Source of the DNA: Halobacteriales archaeon QS_9_68_17
GTDB lineage: Archaea; Halobacteriota; Halobacteria; Halobacteriales; Natronoarchaeaceae
Length of the DNA stretch: 64,000 nt
Assembly (NCBI GenBank): GCA_003023565.1
Contig: PXSA01000002.1
Location: 1 to 64,000 of the forward strand
Direction: 5' to 3'
In this document: positions 35,255 to 43,719 of the stretch, in pieces
Layout: each line of letters begins with the position of its first letter
Position numbering within the stretch: the first letter of the stretch is position 1
Notes under the pieces: model-generated
Told to the model about the DNA's origin: nothing
Databases searched by the model: none
Seen by the model: the letters and a program-made list of their open reading frames with translations, nothing else
Translations under genes and position numbers: made by a program

Positions 35255-35776
35255 ATGAGCGCCGACCAGCACATCGAGACGTTAGAAGGGACGTTCGAGT
35301 ACGAACTCGAAGGGATCTACTACATGGAGCAGGAACTCGTCAGCGCCCTCGACGAGATGGCGATGGCGGCGACGAACGACCACCTGCAAAACGGGTTCAG
35401 TACCCACCGCGAGGAGACGGAGGGACACGTCGAGCGTGTCGAGCGGGCTTTCGACGCGTACGGCGTCGAGCCGCGACAGCGCGACGATCCGGTCGTCGAC
35501 GCCCTGGAGAAGGACCGACAGCAGTTCGAGGGGATGGTGCGGGACGCCGACCTGAAGAACCTCTACTTCCTCGGCGCGGCGATGAAGACCGAGCGCATCG
35601 AGATCACCAGCTACGACAGCGTGCTGACGGTCGCCGACAAACTCCACCTCGACGACGACGTGACCGACCCGCTGGAGTCGAACCGCGAGGAGGAGAAACG
35701 GACCCTAAAGAAACTGGAGGGCATGTCGTCCGCGTCCGAGATGAAGTCGCTCTGGGACCGCCTCACCGGCGGCTGA
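35255..35776 (+). CDS. DUF892 (YciE/YciF-type) ferritin-like protein
   Basis: A 173-residue all-helical protein. The conserved start ETLEGTFEYELEGIYYMEQELVSALDEMA, with glutamates in E-x2-H-like spacing, and THREETEGHVERVERAFDAYG match the DUF892/YciE family, a four-helix ferritin-like fold linked to stress. LYFLGAAMKTERIEITSYDSVLTVA provides the third and fourth helices. Start at ATG 35255 preferred over the longer frame from 35225. Stands between two palindromic or degraded regions. Confidence 0.75.
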   Translation: MSADQHIETLEGTFEYELEGIYYMEQELVSALDEMAMAATNDHLQNGFSTHREETEGHVERVERAFDAYGVEPRQRDDPVVDALEKDRQQFEGMVRDADLKNLYFLGAAMKTERIEITSYDSVLTVADKLHLDDDVTDPLESNREEEKRTLKKLEGMSSASEMKSLWDRLTGG

Positions 35777-35828
35777 CCAGCGCCGCCGCTGCGCTCGCGG
35801 TCAGTTCCGTTCGGTTTCTCGCCCCGTC

Positions 35829-36230
35829 TCACGCGCCCGCCGCGCGTCCTCGATAGTCTGTGTCTCCAGTAGTCTCCAGTGTACGTTCGAACTGCTCGTC
35901 GGTCAGTTCGCCCTCGGCGTACCGGCGGCGGAGCCGTTCGAGCGCAGTCTCGTCCGCTTCGGGGGTCCGGTCGTCCTCCATGAGTTCATCGACCGTCCCC
36001 TCGTGACGCCTCCTCGCCGGTCCGGTCCTCCCACCACTCCTCGCGGCCGTTCTCGTCGCCGTACAGCAACGAGACGATCGGAACGACGACCACGTGGCCG
36101 AACAGCAGCGCGGCGAGCCACCAGTCCTGCCCCGTAAAAAACGCCGCGAGCCGGATGCCGGTGACGAGCGTCGACGCTCTCTCCGTCGTGTTCGTCCGCG
36201 CCCGGTCGACGGTAGAATGCGTCAGACGCG
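35829..36230 (-). pseudogene. Degraded SHOCT-domain membrane protein gene, split between two frames
   Basis: One frame (about 36230 down to the stop at 35986-35988) encodes a membrane segment WWLAALLFGHVVVVPIVSLL followed by YGDENGREEWWEDRTG. A second frame, ATG 35981 to stop 35829, encodes 50 residues containing a SHOCT motif, ALERLRRRYAEGELTDEQFE. In haloarchaea these parts form one protein. No acceptable start codon precedes the membrane part. The gene thus appears frameshifted at about 35990 and eroded at its 5' end; alternatively the short SHOCT frame is still expressed on its own. Confidence 0.5.
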
Positions 36231-36575
36231 TCTTCGGACCGGATCAGGTACTTCCTTATCGAAGTAGCGCGACAGGAACGCCGTCGGACATACCGGCTCT
36301 CGCGCGGGTGACGCCCGCCTCGTCGTTTCGGTGCTTCACGCGACGAAAGCCCGTAGTGAGGGATCCTCCGGCGCTCTCGACGCCGAGCGACGCGGCCGCC
36401 ACGGCGACCATCCCGTGGTCCGACGGGAGTGCGGGCGTCGGTCGCTTCCTGTTTTAAGTGTCTCTCGCGACAACGGTTCGTAGTGACGCAGGCGAGCGCG
36501 GACGCGTTCTGGCGGCGTGACACTCCCCGCACACAGCCCCGGCTTTATATACTCGCGAGCACAAGACCGCACGAG
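36231..36575. other. 345-bp region without a recognisable gene; promoter at its end
   Basis: I see no coding sequence with haloarchaeal composition in either strand between the SHOCT remnant and the RNA polymerase epsilon gene. The end holds a clear TATA box, ctttatatactcg (36543-36555), about 30 bases before the ATG at 36576, implying a leaderless or very short-leader transcript. A second AT-rich patch, ctgttttaagtg (36449-36460), is unexplained. Confidence 0.5.
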
Positions 36576-37310
36576 ATGACCAGCGGTCGCACTCCCGCGC
36601 CTGCGGGACCTCCATCGGACATCGAACGAGCGTGGCTGCGTCGCGAGGTGAGCACCGGCCCCGGCGACGGCGCGCTCTCGCGCGTCGACGCCGTCAAGGA
36701 CGAGCGCTTCCGCCGGTGGGACGTCGTGACGCCGAGCGCGACGCTCATCGGCCGCGCCGAGGGTCCCGAGGGGGATGTCGACGAGAACGTGCGCCGCCTC
36801 CACGACGAGCAGCACCCGGCGATGCAGGGCCACAGCGCCCGCATGCACCGTCTGGAGAAGGCCCGGATCACTCACGCGTTCTGTAACACGCTGTCGCTCA
36901 CCGCGTGGGAGCGCGACCGCGCGCTCGGCATCATGGTCGACCTCGACCTGACGGCGTTCGGCAGCCAGCGCGCCATCCAGAAGGTCGCGCTCGTCGTCGT
37001 CCAGTACGTCGTCGACGAGGAGCGAAAGCGACGGCTCGGCCTCCACGACGACGAGTGGGTGCGCGAGCAGGACCCCGAGACGCTGGCGGAACTGTCGGAA
37101 CGCTTCGAGTCCCTGAAAGACGACCCCCGGTTCGAGGACCTGATGGAAGCACACGGCCTCGACGTGACCGCCGTCAACCGCCTCACCCGCACGCTCCGGG
37201 ACCGACTCGACGAACAGGACCTCGACGGCGCGGCGCTCGGGCGCTCGCCCTACCGCGACCCGAGCATGCCGGCGATCCGGGAGCGAGAGGACGGAGACGC
37301 CAGCACGTAA
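36576..37310 (+). CDS. rpoeps: DNA-directed RNA polymerase subunit epsilon (haloarchaeal)
   Basis: A 244-residue soluble protein matching the haloarchaeal family annotated as RNA polymerase epsilon. Recognisable stretches are RRWDVVTPSATLIGRAEGPE, DEQHPAMQGHSARMHRLEKARITHAFCNTLSLT and MVDLDLTAFGSQRAIQKVALVVVQYVVD, followed by a cyclin-like helical part ending GRSPYRDPSMP. The family is restricted to haloarchaea and its exact role in transcription is not established; some relation to TFB-type helical repeats is possible. Start set by the TATA box 30 bases upstream. Confidence 0.8.
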   Translation: MTSGRTPAPAGPPSDIERAWLRREVSTGPGDGALSRVDAVKDERFRRWDVVTPSATLIGRAEGPEGDVDENVRRLHDEQHPAMQGHSARMHRLEKARITHAFCNTLSLTAWERDRALGIMVDLDLTAFGSQRAIQKVALVVVQYVVDEERKRRLGLHDDEWVREQDPETLAELSERFESLKDDPRFEDLMEAHGLDVTAVNRLTRTLRDRLDEQDLDGAALGRSPYRDPSMPAIREREDGDAST

Positions 37311-37650
37311 CCGACCTCACCCTATTTCGCTCACCCTGACGGGTTCGCTCGTGGAGGGTGGGGCCACCGATGGAACGAGTTCCATCGAGGCCTCGAAAGG
37401 CTTCGCCTTTCGGTGGCCGGGCTACTACGGCCCGTGATACCGGCGACGTGGGCGACGGTATCACTGGACTGGTGTACGGCAGCCCTCATAAAAATGCGTC
37501 GGGTGGCGAGTCGGACGGCAGTAGTCCTGCGGTTTGTTTCCCATCGTGTCGGCTTCCTCCCTGGCCTACTCGCGTCGTGCTTCCGACGTATCGGAAGCCC
37601 TCGCTCCTTGAGGCCGGGGGGCTCCGCCTCGGAAGCCGCTGAAACGGCCG
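37311..37650. repeat. Nested palindromes and a possible decayed IS605-type end
   Basis: At 37362-37418 an outer inverted repeat (ggccaccga / tcggtggcc) encloses gatggaac/gttccatc (37369-37386) and cgaaaggc-ttc-gcctttcg (37394-37412, three-base loop). A further pair, gtgatacc/ggtatcac, spans 37434-37464. Near 37590-37625 the sequence ggaagccctcgctccttgag followed by gccggggg resembles, with differences, the hairpin ends of the IS200/IS605-type elements at 1-139 and 43310-43633, so an eroded MITE is possible. No gene is apparent. Confidence 0.45.
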
Positions 37651-37653
37651 CGA

Positions 37654-37914
37654 CTAGAACGTCGTCTCGCCGACGAGATCGAGCAGTTCGGCCCGGCCGT
37701 CGTGGTCGTTGTCGTCGAACTCGGTCACCTTTATCCTCGCTCTCCTGTCGACGTTCTCGGACGACGCGCCGTCGACGGCGAGGATCGAGTCGCCGACGCG
37801 AGCCACGACGTCGTCGCCGCGAACGCCCGTGAGGACGACCGTTATCTCCTGGCCCGGTTCGAACGACGGCGTCGCACTGCGGAACGACCAGCCCGTCAGG
37901 TACTTCTCGATCAT
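37654..37914 (-). CDS. Small OB/TRAM-like protein of unknown function
   Basis: An 86-residue acidic protein, MIEKYLTGWSFRSATPSFEP followed by a beta-rich part (EITVVLTGVRGDDVVARVGDSILAVDG) and VDRRARIKVTEFDDNDHDGRAEL. Alternating strands and a glycine turn suggest a small OB-fold or TRAM-like nucleic-acid-binding domain; this is inference only. Its ATG overlaps the stop of the NhaC gene (ATGA), so it is the second gene of that unit. Confidence 0.6.
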   Translation of the reverse strand: MIEKYLTGWSFRSATPSFEPGQEITVVLTGVRGDDVVARVGDSILAVDGASSENVDRRARIKVTEFDDNDHDGRAELLDLVGETTF

Positions 37915-39485
37915 AGGCGGGCCACCTCCTCGCTCTCGCGGTCGTGAACGTACTCCCTGCCGAACCCGGTCACCGCGGCGACCAGGAACACGGCGACGAG
38001 CAGCCAGCCGTGAAAGACGTAAAGGAACACGTCGGCCGGATTGACCACCATCGCCTGCGTGAACCAATCGTACTCGCCCGGCAACTGCGTGATCTGGGTG
38101 TAGCCGACGAGAACGCCGCCGGACCACGGGAAGATGTAGCCGAGCGCGGCGGTGTTCGCGTCGAGGATGTTCGCCCGGCGGTAACCGTTGATGTTGAAAT
38201 TCTCGCCGATCCGAGAGATGTACGGCGCGATCGCGATCTCCGCTGCGGTGTTTATCGTGATCATCCCGTTGACCAGCGCCGTGCCGCCGACCATCGTCGT
38301 CTCGGCGCGGCGGACGGAAGTGGCGACGTTGTTCAGCAGGAACTCCTGTATCGCCTCGAACCCGCCGCCGCGGATCATGATCTGCGCGCCGGCGACGATC
38401 AGCAGCGTGAGGACGATCAGCGGGAAGAAGCCCTGCGCCCCCGAGTAGATACTCCCGGAGACCGCCGCTTCCCCGCCGTCGACAACCTCAACTATCGGTA
38501 GCCCCGAGAGCCCGTCCGCGAGCGGCGCGTCGCTCGGGGTCTCGAACAGCAGGATGTCGGACGCCGAGGAGAGACCGAACGCGAGGTTGAAGATCACCGC
38601 GACGATGATCCCCCACGAGATCGCCTCGATGATGTGGCGGCCGGCCACGGCCGTCACGATGACGGCACCCATCGAGAGCAGGTGGACGAGACCGGTGGAT
38701 TCGCTCCGGTCGCTGAGGATCGTCTCGGGGTCCCCGGCGACGCTTATTCCCTCCATCGCGCCGCCAGCGACGACGTACGCGGCGAACGCGATCACCGCGG
38801 CGACGATCGCGTATTTGAACCGCGAAGCGACGACGCCGCCGATGTCGGAGTCCTGCGTGACGGCGGAGACGATGGTCGTGTCGCTCACCGGCGCGAGGTT
38901 GTCGCCGAACACCGCGCCGGAGAGGATCGCGCCGAACAGCAACACGGGGTTGGCCTGCAGCAGGATGCCGGCCGGGAAGAACAGCCCAGTGAACGCGATC
39001 GTCGTCCCGTAGCCGGTGCCGATGCCGGTCGCGAGCAGTCCCGCGAGGAGGAAGGTGATCGCGGGGAACAGCGTCGCCCCGATGTTAGCGGCCTCGGCCG
39101 CCCACACGAGACCGCTGACGAAGCCGCCGGCCTGAATCGTGTCGGCGAACATGCCCGCCCAGAGCCACGCCACGATCGCAGTCGCCGCGACGCGCTGGGT
39201 CATCCCCTCGAAGACGGTGTTCGCGTAAGTCTTCCACGACCCCTTCACGAACAGCATGCCGATAATGAGGCCGATCAGCATTCCGGCGACGAGTCCCGCA
39301 GTGTCCCCGATGCGCAGGAGGCCGCTCTGGACGATAGCCCAGGCGATGAAGAAGGCGATGGGGAACGCGCTCATCCCCCGCCCGCCGTAGAAGTCGATAC
39401 CGTTCTCGTCGCGCGCGGCGTCGCCTTCACGCAGCTCCTGTTCGATATCGTCGCCATCGTCGTCGTCAGGTGGTCCTACCGCCAT
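37911..39485 (-). CDS. nhaC: NhaC-family Na+/H+ antiporter
   Basis: A 524-residue transporter with about 11-12 membrane helices and an acidic cytoplasmic N-terminus (about 30 residues). NhaC/YheL-type motifs: TGIGTGYGTTIAFTGLFFPAG, GAILSGAVFGDNLAPVSDTTI (the conserved acidic site) and NGMITINTAAEIAIAPYI. Exports sodium against protons, fitting a salt-in lifestyle. Divergent from the amidohydrolase gene; the 142-base spacer is AT-richer (ttttagcgtttttacg) and probably holds both promoters. Confidence 0.88.
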   Translation of the reverse strand: MAVGPPDDDDGDDIEQELREGDAARDENGIDFYGGRGMSAFPIAFFIAWAIVQSGLLRIGDTAGLVAGMLIGLIIGMLFVKGSWKTYANTVFEGMTQRVAATAIVAWLWAGMFADTIQAGGFVSGLVWAAEAANIGATLFPAITFLLAGLLATGIGTGYGTTIAFTGLFFPAGILLQANPVLLFGAILSGAVFGDNLAPVSDTTIVSAVTQDSDIGGVVASRFKYAIVAAVIAFAAYVVAGGAMEGISVAGDPETILSDRSESTGLVHLLSMGAVIVTAVAGRHIIEAISWGIIVAVIFNLAFGLSSASDILLFETPSDAPLADGLSGLPIVEVVDGGEAAVSGSIYSGAQGFFPLIVLTLLIVAGAQIMIRGGGFEAIQEFLLNNVATSVRRAETTMVGGTALVNGMITINTAAEIAIAPYISRIGENFNINGYRRANILDANTAALGYIFPWSGGVLVGYTQITQLPGEYDWFTQAMVVNPADVFLYVFHGWLLVAVFLVAAVTGFGREYVHDRESEEVARL

Positions 39486-39627
39486 GTTCGTCCGTCCATC
39501 GTCGACCTATTTTAGCGTTTTTACGTGTACTATCCAGCGGTTTGAATTTAGTCCTGTTCACGCGTCGGTACGGCTCTCGGCTACCGATGCCCGACGGGTT
39601 AAGTGGTGCGCGGTCCAGTAACGAGGT

Positions 39628-41859
39628 ATGTCTCAGCAGGAGTCAGCCGACCGACTCGTCGACCTCAGACGCGACCTTCATCGCCGCCCCGAGCGGGCCT
39701 GGCGGGAGTTCTACACGACGGCGCGCATCGTCGAGGAGGTAGAGCGGATCGGCGTGGACGCGCTCCACGTCGGTCCCGACGCGGTCGCGACCGACGAGCG
39801 CATGGGCGTCCCCGACGAGGAGGAACTCGACACCGCGTGCGAACGCGCTCGCGAGGCGGGCGCTGACGAAGGGATCCTGGAGCAACTGAAGGGCGGCTAC
39901 ACCGGCCTCGTCGCGGAACTGCACCGCGGCGAGGGGCCGACGGTGGCCCTGCGGGTCGACATCGACGGCCTGCCCATCGCGGAGTCGACCGACGAGGAGC
40001 ATCTCCCCGCGGCCGAGGGGTTCGGCTCGGAGCACGAGGGGTCGATGCACGCCTGCGGCCACGACGCTCACGCGGCGTTCGGCGTCGGCGTGCTCGAACG
40101 GGTCGCGGACAGCGACTTCGCGGGGACGTTCAAGGTGTTCTTCCAGCCCGCCGAGGAACTCGTCGGCGGGGGGAGGGCGATGGCCGAGAGCGGGCACTTA
40201 GACGACGTGGACTACCTGTTCGCGGTCCACGTCGGCCTCGACCACCCGACCGGAGAGGTCGTCGCGGGGATCGACGGCTTCCTCGCCGTCCAGCACATCC
40301 ACGCCGAGTTCTCCGGCGAGCCGGCCCACGCCGGCGGGAAGCCGAACGAGGGTCGCAACGCCAACCAGGCGCTCGCCGCCGCCGTGCAGAACCTCTACGC
40401 GATCCCCAGACACGAGGACGGCGCGACGCGGGTCAACGCCGGCCGCATCGAAGGCGGCACCGCGTCGAACATCATCCCGCAGTACGCCGAGACGGAAGTC
40501 GAGGTCCGCGGCGAGACGACGGCGCTGAAGGAGTACATGGCGGACCACGCCGACCGGGTGATCCGGAGCGCGGCGGAGATGCACGACTGCGAGGTCGACC
40601 TCTCGACGGTCGGCGAAGCGCCGAGCGCGGAGAGCGACGCGGACCTCGTCGAGTTCGTCCGGGACGCGGCGACGGAGCATCCGGACGTCGAGCGCGCGAC
40701 CCGCCGCGACGACCTCGGCGGCAGCGAGGACGCCACGTACCTCATGCAGCGCGTGCAGGACCAGGGCGGCCTCGCGACGTACGTCGCGGTCGGCACCGAC
40801 CACCCCGGCGGCCACCACACGTCCACGGCGGTCGCTTTTCACGCTTCGCGTCCTACCGCTGGTATGTCGACGCACGAAGAGACGCCCGACGAACTGCGGC
40901 GCTGGCGACGCAGGGACCTCCGCCGGTGGTTCCTGCTGTCCGGCAACCGCAATCGGGTCGCCGCCGTCGTCGTCGTCGCGTTCCTCGCGGCGATCACCGC
41001 GCTCCGCCTCGCGGACGTCGTCGCGGTGACGAACCCCGACTCCGTGACGCGGTCGCTCTCGAACTTCATCGGGGGGAACATCACCCTCATCACTATCGTC
41101 ATTTCGATCAACCAGCTGATCATCTCGCGGGAGTTCGGCACACCGGACGAGGTCCGCGAGCGCGTCGACGAGATGCTCGACTACCAGAAGGACGTCGAGG
41201 CCCACGCGCTCGGTGACGCCGTGAGCCCGACCACGCCCGGCGCTTTCATCGATTTCCTGACCGACGTGAAACGCGACCGGGCGATCGCTTTCCGCGATAC
41301 GGTCGCCGGCTGCTCGGACGAGGTCAGGGCCGACGTCGACCGGTTCGTCGACTCCGTCGTGCAGCAGGCCGACCTCGCGACCGAGACCATCGAGAGCGAG
41401 GAGTACGGCAGCTTCGACACCCTGCTCACGATGATAGAGATGGACTACAGCGACGACATCCGGACCGCCCGAAAGCTCCGACGTGACCACGGCGACGACC
41501 TCCCGGCCGACGCTCTCGAGGACTTGGACGAGATGCTGGACCTCCTGGAGGACGTGGGCGTCGCCCGGAAGTACTTCAAGACGCTGTACATGCAGCGGGA
41601 ACTCGCCGACCTCTCGAAGAAGCTCCTGTACACCGGCGTGCCAGCCATCGCCGCCGCGCTCGTCTCGGTGTGGATCTACGGGCAGAATGTCGGACCGATG
41701 CTCAACACGCCGTTTCTCGAAGCCGCCATCTTCCTGCTGACGGCGACCGCGTTCCTCCCGATCACCGTCCTGTTCGCCTACGTGTTGCGGATCGCGACGG
41801 TGACGCGGGGGACCGCGTCGACGGTGCCGTTCAACGTCGAGAACGGGGGACCGCTGTAG
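39628..41859 (+). CDS. M20 amidohydrolase running in frame into a membrane protein (fusion ORF)
   Basis: Residues 1 to about 405 are an M20/IAA-amino-acid-hydrolase-like amidohydrolase: LRRDLHRRPERAWREFYT, ALRVDIDGLPI, SMHACGHDAHAAFGVG, FQPAEELVGGG, HVGLDHPTGEV, EGGTASNIIPQYAE and GTDHPGGHHT, which supply the usual metal ligands. The family's last 30-40 residues after GHHT are missing. Instead the frame continues through AFHASRPTAG into MSTHEETPDEL, the start of a different membrane protein (see 40864-41859). The DNA at the joint, cttcgcgtcctaccgctggt, looks like an upstream non-coding region. I infer a deletion that removed the amidohydrolase's end and stop codon. The enzyme would cleave N-acyl amino acids or similar amides if still active. 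Confidence 0.7.
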   Translation: MSQQESADRLVDLRRDLHRRPERAWREFYTTARIVEEVERIGVDALHVGPDAVATDERMGVPDEEELDTACERAREAGADEGILEQLKGGYTGLVAELHRGEGPTVALRVDIDGLPIAESTDEEHLPAAEGFGSEHEGSMHACGHDAHAAFGVGVLERVADSDFAGTFKVFFQPAEELVGGGRAMAESGHLDDVDYLFAVHVGLDHPTGEVVAGIDGFLAVQHIHAEFSGEPAHAGGKPNEGRNANQALAAAVQNLYAIPRHEDGATRVNAGRIEGGTASNIIPQYAETEVEVRGETTALKEYMADHADRVIRSAAEMHDCEVDLSTVGEAPSAESDADLVEFVRDAATEHPDVERATRRDDLGGSEDATYLMQRVQDQGGLATYVAVGTDHPGGHHTSTAVAFHASRPTAGMSTHEETPDELRRWRRRDLRRWFLLSGNRNRVAAVVVVAFLAAITALRLADVVAVTNPDSVTRSLSNFIGGNITLITIVISINQLIISREFGTPDEVRERVDEMLDYQKDVEAHALGDAVSPTTPGAFIDFLTDVKRDRAIAFRDTVAGCSDEVRADVDRFVDSVVQQADLATETIESEEYGSFDTLLTMIEMDYSDDIRTARKLRRDHGDDLPADALEDLDEMLDLLEDVGVARKYFKTLYMQRELADLSKKLLYTGVPAIAAALVSVWIYGQNVGPMLNTPFLEAAIFLLTATAFLPITVLFAYVLRIATVTRGTASTVPFNVENGGPL
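40864..41859 (+). CDS. Haloarchaeal membrane protein (downstream part of the fusion ORF)
   Basis: The ATG at 40864 begins DELRRWRRRDLRRWFLLSG, a typical basic cytoplasmic start, followed by a helix VAAVVVVAFLAAITAL, a second hydrophobic stretch TLITIVISINQLIIS, a long acidic helical region rich in coiled-coil-like heptads (about residues 90-240) and two C-terminal helices (GVPAIAAALVSVWIY and AAIFLLTATAFLPITVLFAYVLRIA). Family of unknown function, common in haloarchaea. It is probably an independent gene whose upstream sequence has been joined to the amidohydrolase. Confidence 0.65.
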   Translation: MSTHEETPDELRRWRRRDLRRWFLLSGNRNRVAAVVVVAFLAAITALRLADVVAVTNPDSVTRSLSNFIGGNITLITIVISINQLIISREFGTPDEVRERVDEMLDYQKDVEAHALGDAVSPTTPGAFIDFLTDVKRDRAIAFRDTVAGCSDEVRADVDRFVDSVVQQADLATETIESEEYGSFDTLLTMIEMDYSDDIRTARKLRRDHGDDLPADALEDLDEMLDLLEDVGVARKYFKTLYMQRELADLSKKLLYTGVPAIAAALVSVWIYGQNVGPMLNTPFLEAAIFLLTATAFLPITVLFAYVLRIATVTRGTASTVPFNVENGGPL

Positions 41860-41883
41860 CGGGTCGCCCCCGAGCCGTCCGAC

Positions 41884-43254
41884 TCAGTACTTCGGCTCCG
41901 CGCCGGTCGCCTCGTAAACCGCGTCCATCAGGTCGTCACGGTGGTCGCGCCACGCCTCGAACGCGCCCGGCTTGGAGGGGTAGCGCTCGTAGTGCTCGAT
42001 GATGTCGTCCGCCCGCTGTTTCGTCCGGTAGAACGTCCAGATCACGTCGTAGTAGCCGAGGCTCTTCAGCGCCGTCCGGAGCTTGAGCGACCAGCTTATC
42101 GACGTGCTGCCGGAGTACAGCGCCTCCGCGAGCTTGTCGCCGGGGAGCGCGGCGAGCAGGCCCATCAGGTCGTCCACGTCGACCGCCGTCGAGAGGACGT
42201 TGTACACGTCGAGGCCGGCGTAGCGCGCGCCGAAGTGGTCCATCACGCGCTCGTTGTACTCCCAGAGGTTCGCCTCGCTCACGTCGCCGTCCTCGATAGC
42301 GCCGACGGCGGCCTCGCCGGCGTACTTGCCGGCGTACGCCGCGCCGGCGATGCCGCCACCGGTCGTCGGGTTGACGTGACCCGCGGCGTCGCCGACGGCC
42401 ACGAAGCCGGGCGCGACGGCGGAGTCGTAGGGCCGACGGGTCGGGAGCGCCGCGCCGAGTTTGTCCGCGACCTCCGCGCCCCGGAACTCCTCGCGGTTCC
42501 GCAGGTCCTTCTTCAGGTCGTCGACCAACTGCATCGGCTCCTCGGTCATCTGGAAGCCGAGGCCGGCGTTTATCTCGGTGTCGGTCCGCGGGAAGTACCA
42601 GAGATAGCCCGCCGCGCGCTCCGTGGGCTTGAACACGAGGGCGTCGTCCCATGCCACGGGGTCGTCGACGTGGACGATCTCGCGGTAGGCCGAGCAGAAC
42701 TGCGAGTAATCGACGTTCGTGTCGAACGTCGCGTCGCCGAGGTCCGCCTCGTCCTGCAGGATCGACAGCGCACCCGCCCCGTCGATGACGAGGTCGGCCT
42801 CGTACGTCACGGCGTTGCCCTCGCGCTTGCCGCGGACGCCGGTGACCCTTCCGTCGTCCGCCTGCAGGACGTCCTGCACGACGGTGTCGTAGTGGAACTC
42901 CGCGCCCGCCTCCGCCGCGCCCTCGATGATCCGACGGCCGTACTCCCGGCGGTCGATGACCGCGAGTTCGCCCGGCACGGGGATCTCCAGAACGGTGTCC
43001 TCCTGTGGGATCTCGAACCGGCCGTGGTCGACGCCCGTGTTCGTGAACGCCGGTTCCAGCTTCGACTTCGGGATCGCCTCCGGGAAGGCGTCCGCGCCCT
43101 TCAGCGCGTCGCCGCAGGCGATGTGTCCCGCCTCCTCCTCGGGCTTTCGCTCGACGACGACGACCTCGTACCCCTCGCTCGCGGTCGTCGCGGCGGCGTA
43201 GCAACCGGCGGTGCCGGCCCCCACGACGACCACGTCCCGCTCGTGACTGGTCAT
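41884..43254 (-). CDS. Geranylgeranyl reductase family flavoprotein (copy 1)
   Basis: A 456-residue FAD-dependent reductase that would saturate isoprenoid chains of archaeal lipids or quinones. N-terminal FAD motif VVVVGAGTAGCYAA and VVVERKPEEEAGHIACGDALKG, second signature LVIDGAGALSILQ, active-site region DYSQFCSAYREIVH, and the flavin-contact GFVAVGDAAGHVNPTTGGGI. A paralogue of similar length lies at 57999-59366; both end in the same AEPKY. A stretch of about 96 bases is identical between the two genes. Which copy acts on membrane lipids and which on other substrates cannot be told. Confidence 0.88.
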   Translation of the reverse strand: MTSHERDVVVVGAGTAGCYAAATTASEGYEVVVVERKPEEEAGHIACGDALKGADAFPEAIPKSKLEPAFTNTGVDHGRFEIPQEDTVLEIPVPGELAVIDRREYGRRIIEGAAEAGAEFHYDTVVQDVLQADDGRVTGVRGKREGNAVTYEADLVIDGAGALSILQDEADLGDATFDTNVDYSQFCSAYREIVHVDDPVAWDDALVFKPTERAAGYLWYFPRTDTEINAGLGFQMTEEPMQLVDDLKKDLRNREEFRGAEVADKLGAALPTRRPYDSAVAPGFVAVGDAAGHVNPTTGGGIAGAAYAGKYAGEAAVGAIEDGDVSEANLWEYNERVMDHFGARYAGLDVYNVLSTAVDVDDLMGLLAALPGDKLAEALYSGSTSISWSLKLRTALKSLGYYDVIWTFYRTKQRADDIIEHYERYPSKPGAFEAWRDHRDDLMDAVYEATGAEPKY

Positions 43255-43307
43255 ACCACTTCGGTGCTCGCCGCACTGCTAAAACGTTTTATCTTGCGGA
43301 ACAGGCG

Positions 43308-43633
43308 CTAAAACCCCGTTCCTTTAGTGCGGGGATACAGCGCCGTCATTTACGGGGGTACAGCCCGTCCGTGATACCGACCGAGGCGGTCCACCCGCCC
43401 GATGTAATGAGACAGTATCGGAAGTTCCACCCGGTCGGTCGATGGTATCCCCGTCGATTCGCCCGCTGTGGATACCGTCAGAAAACAACTCGGGTACTCC
43501 CGGATCTCCCGAGGATAGGGACACCGGGGGCGTGGCACTCCCTGTATCACGACGGGATGCAAACCCGAGGTTCCCGACTCGGCGAAAACCGACTTCGTGG
43601 GAAGCCCCGCCGTTTACCGCGGGGAGGATGTCA
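43308..43633. mobile_element. IS200/IS605-derived MITE (about 325 bp)
   Basis: Left end: ctaaaa then a hairpin with arms ccccg (43314) and cgggg (43330). Right end: a hairpin with arms ccccgc (43605) and gcgggg (43619) and the tail cggggaggatgtca (43620-43633), identical over 14 bases to the element end at 126-139. The interior has no transposase, TnpB or other plausible reading frame but has internal inverted repeats. Subterminal hairpins without terminal inverted repeats are the hallmark of single-strand IS200/IS605 transposition, so this is probably a non-autonomous derivative mobilised by a TnpA elsewhere. Confidence 0.65.
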
Positions 43634-43719
43634 CTTGTCCTCGCGGCCCGATGCCGTCGATATCGACGGGACGGAACGGTGATAAAGAACTTTATCGGAG
43701 TTCGACGTAGCCCCGGAAC

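Noticed and set aside
43350-43562. Minus-strand 70-codon frame inside the MITE as a possible transposase or antitoxin
   Set aside because: No recognised motif, no acidic composition, and it sits inside an element defined by its end hairpins.
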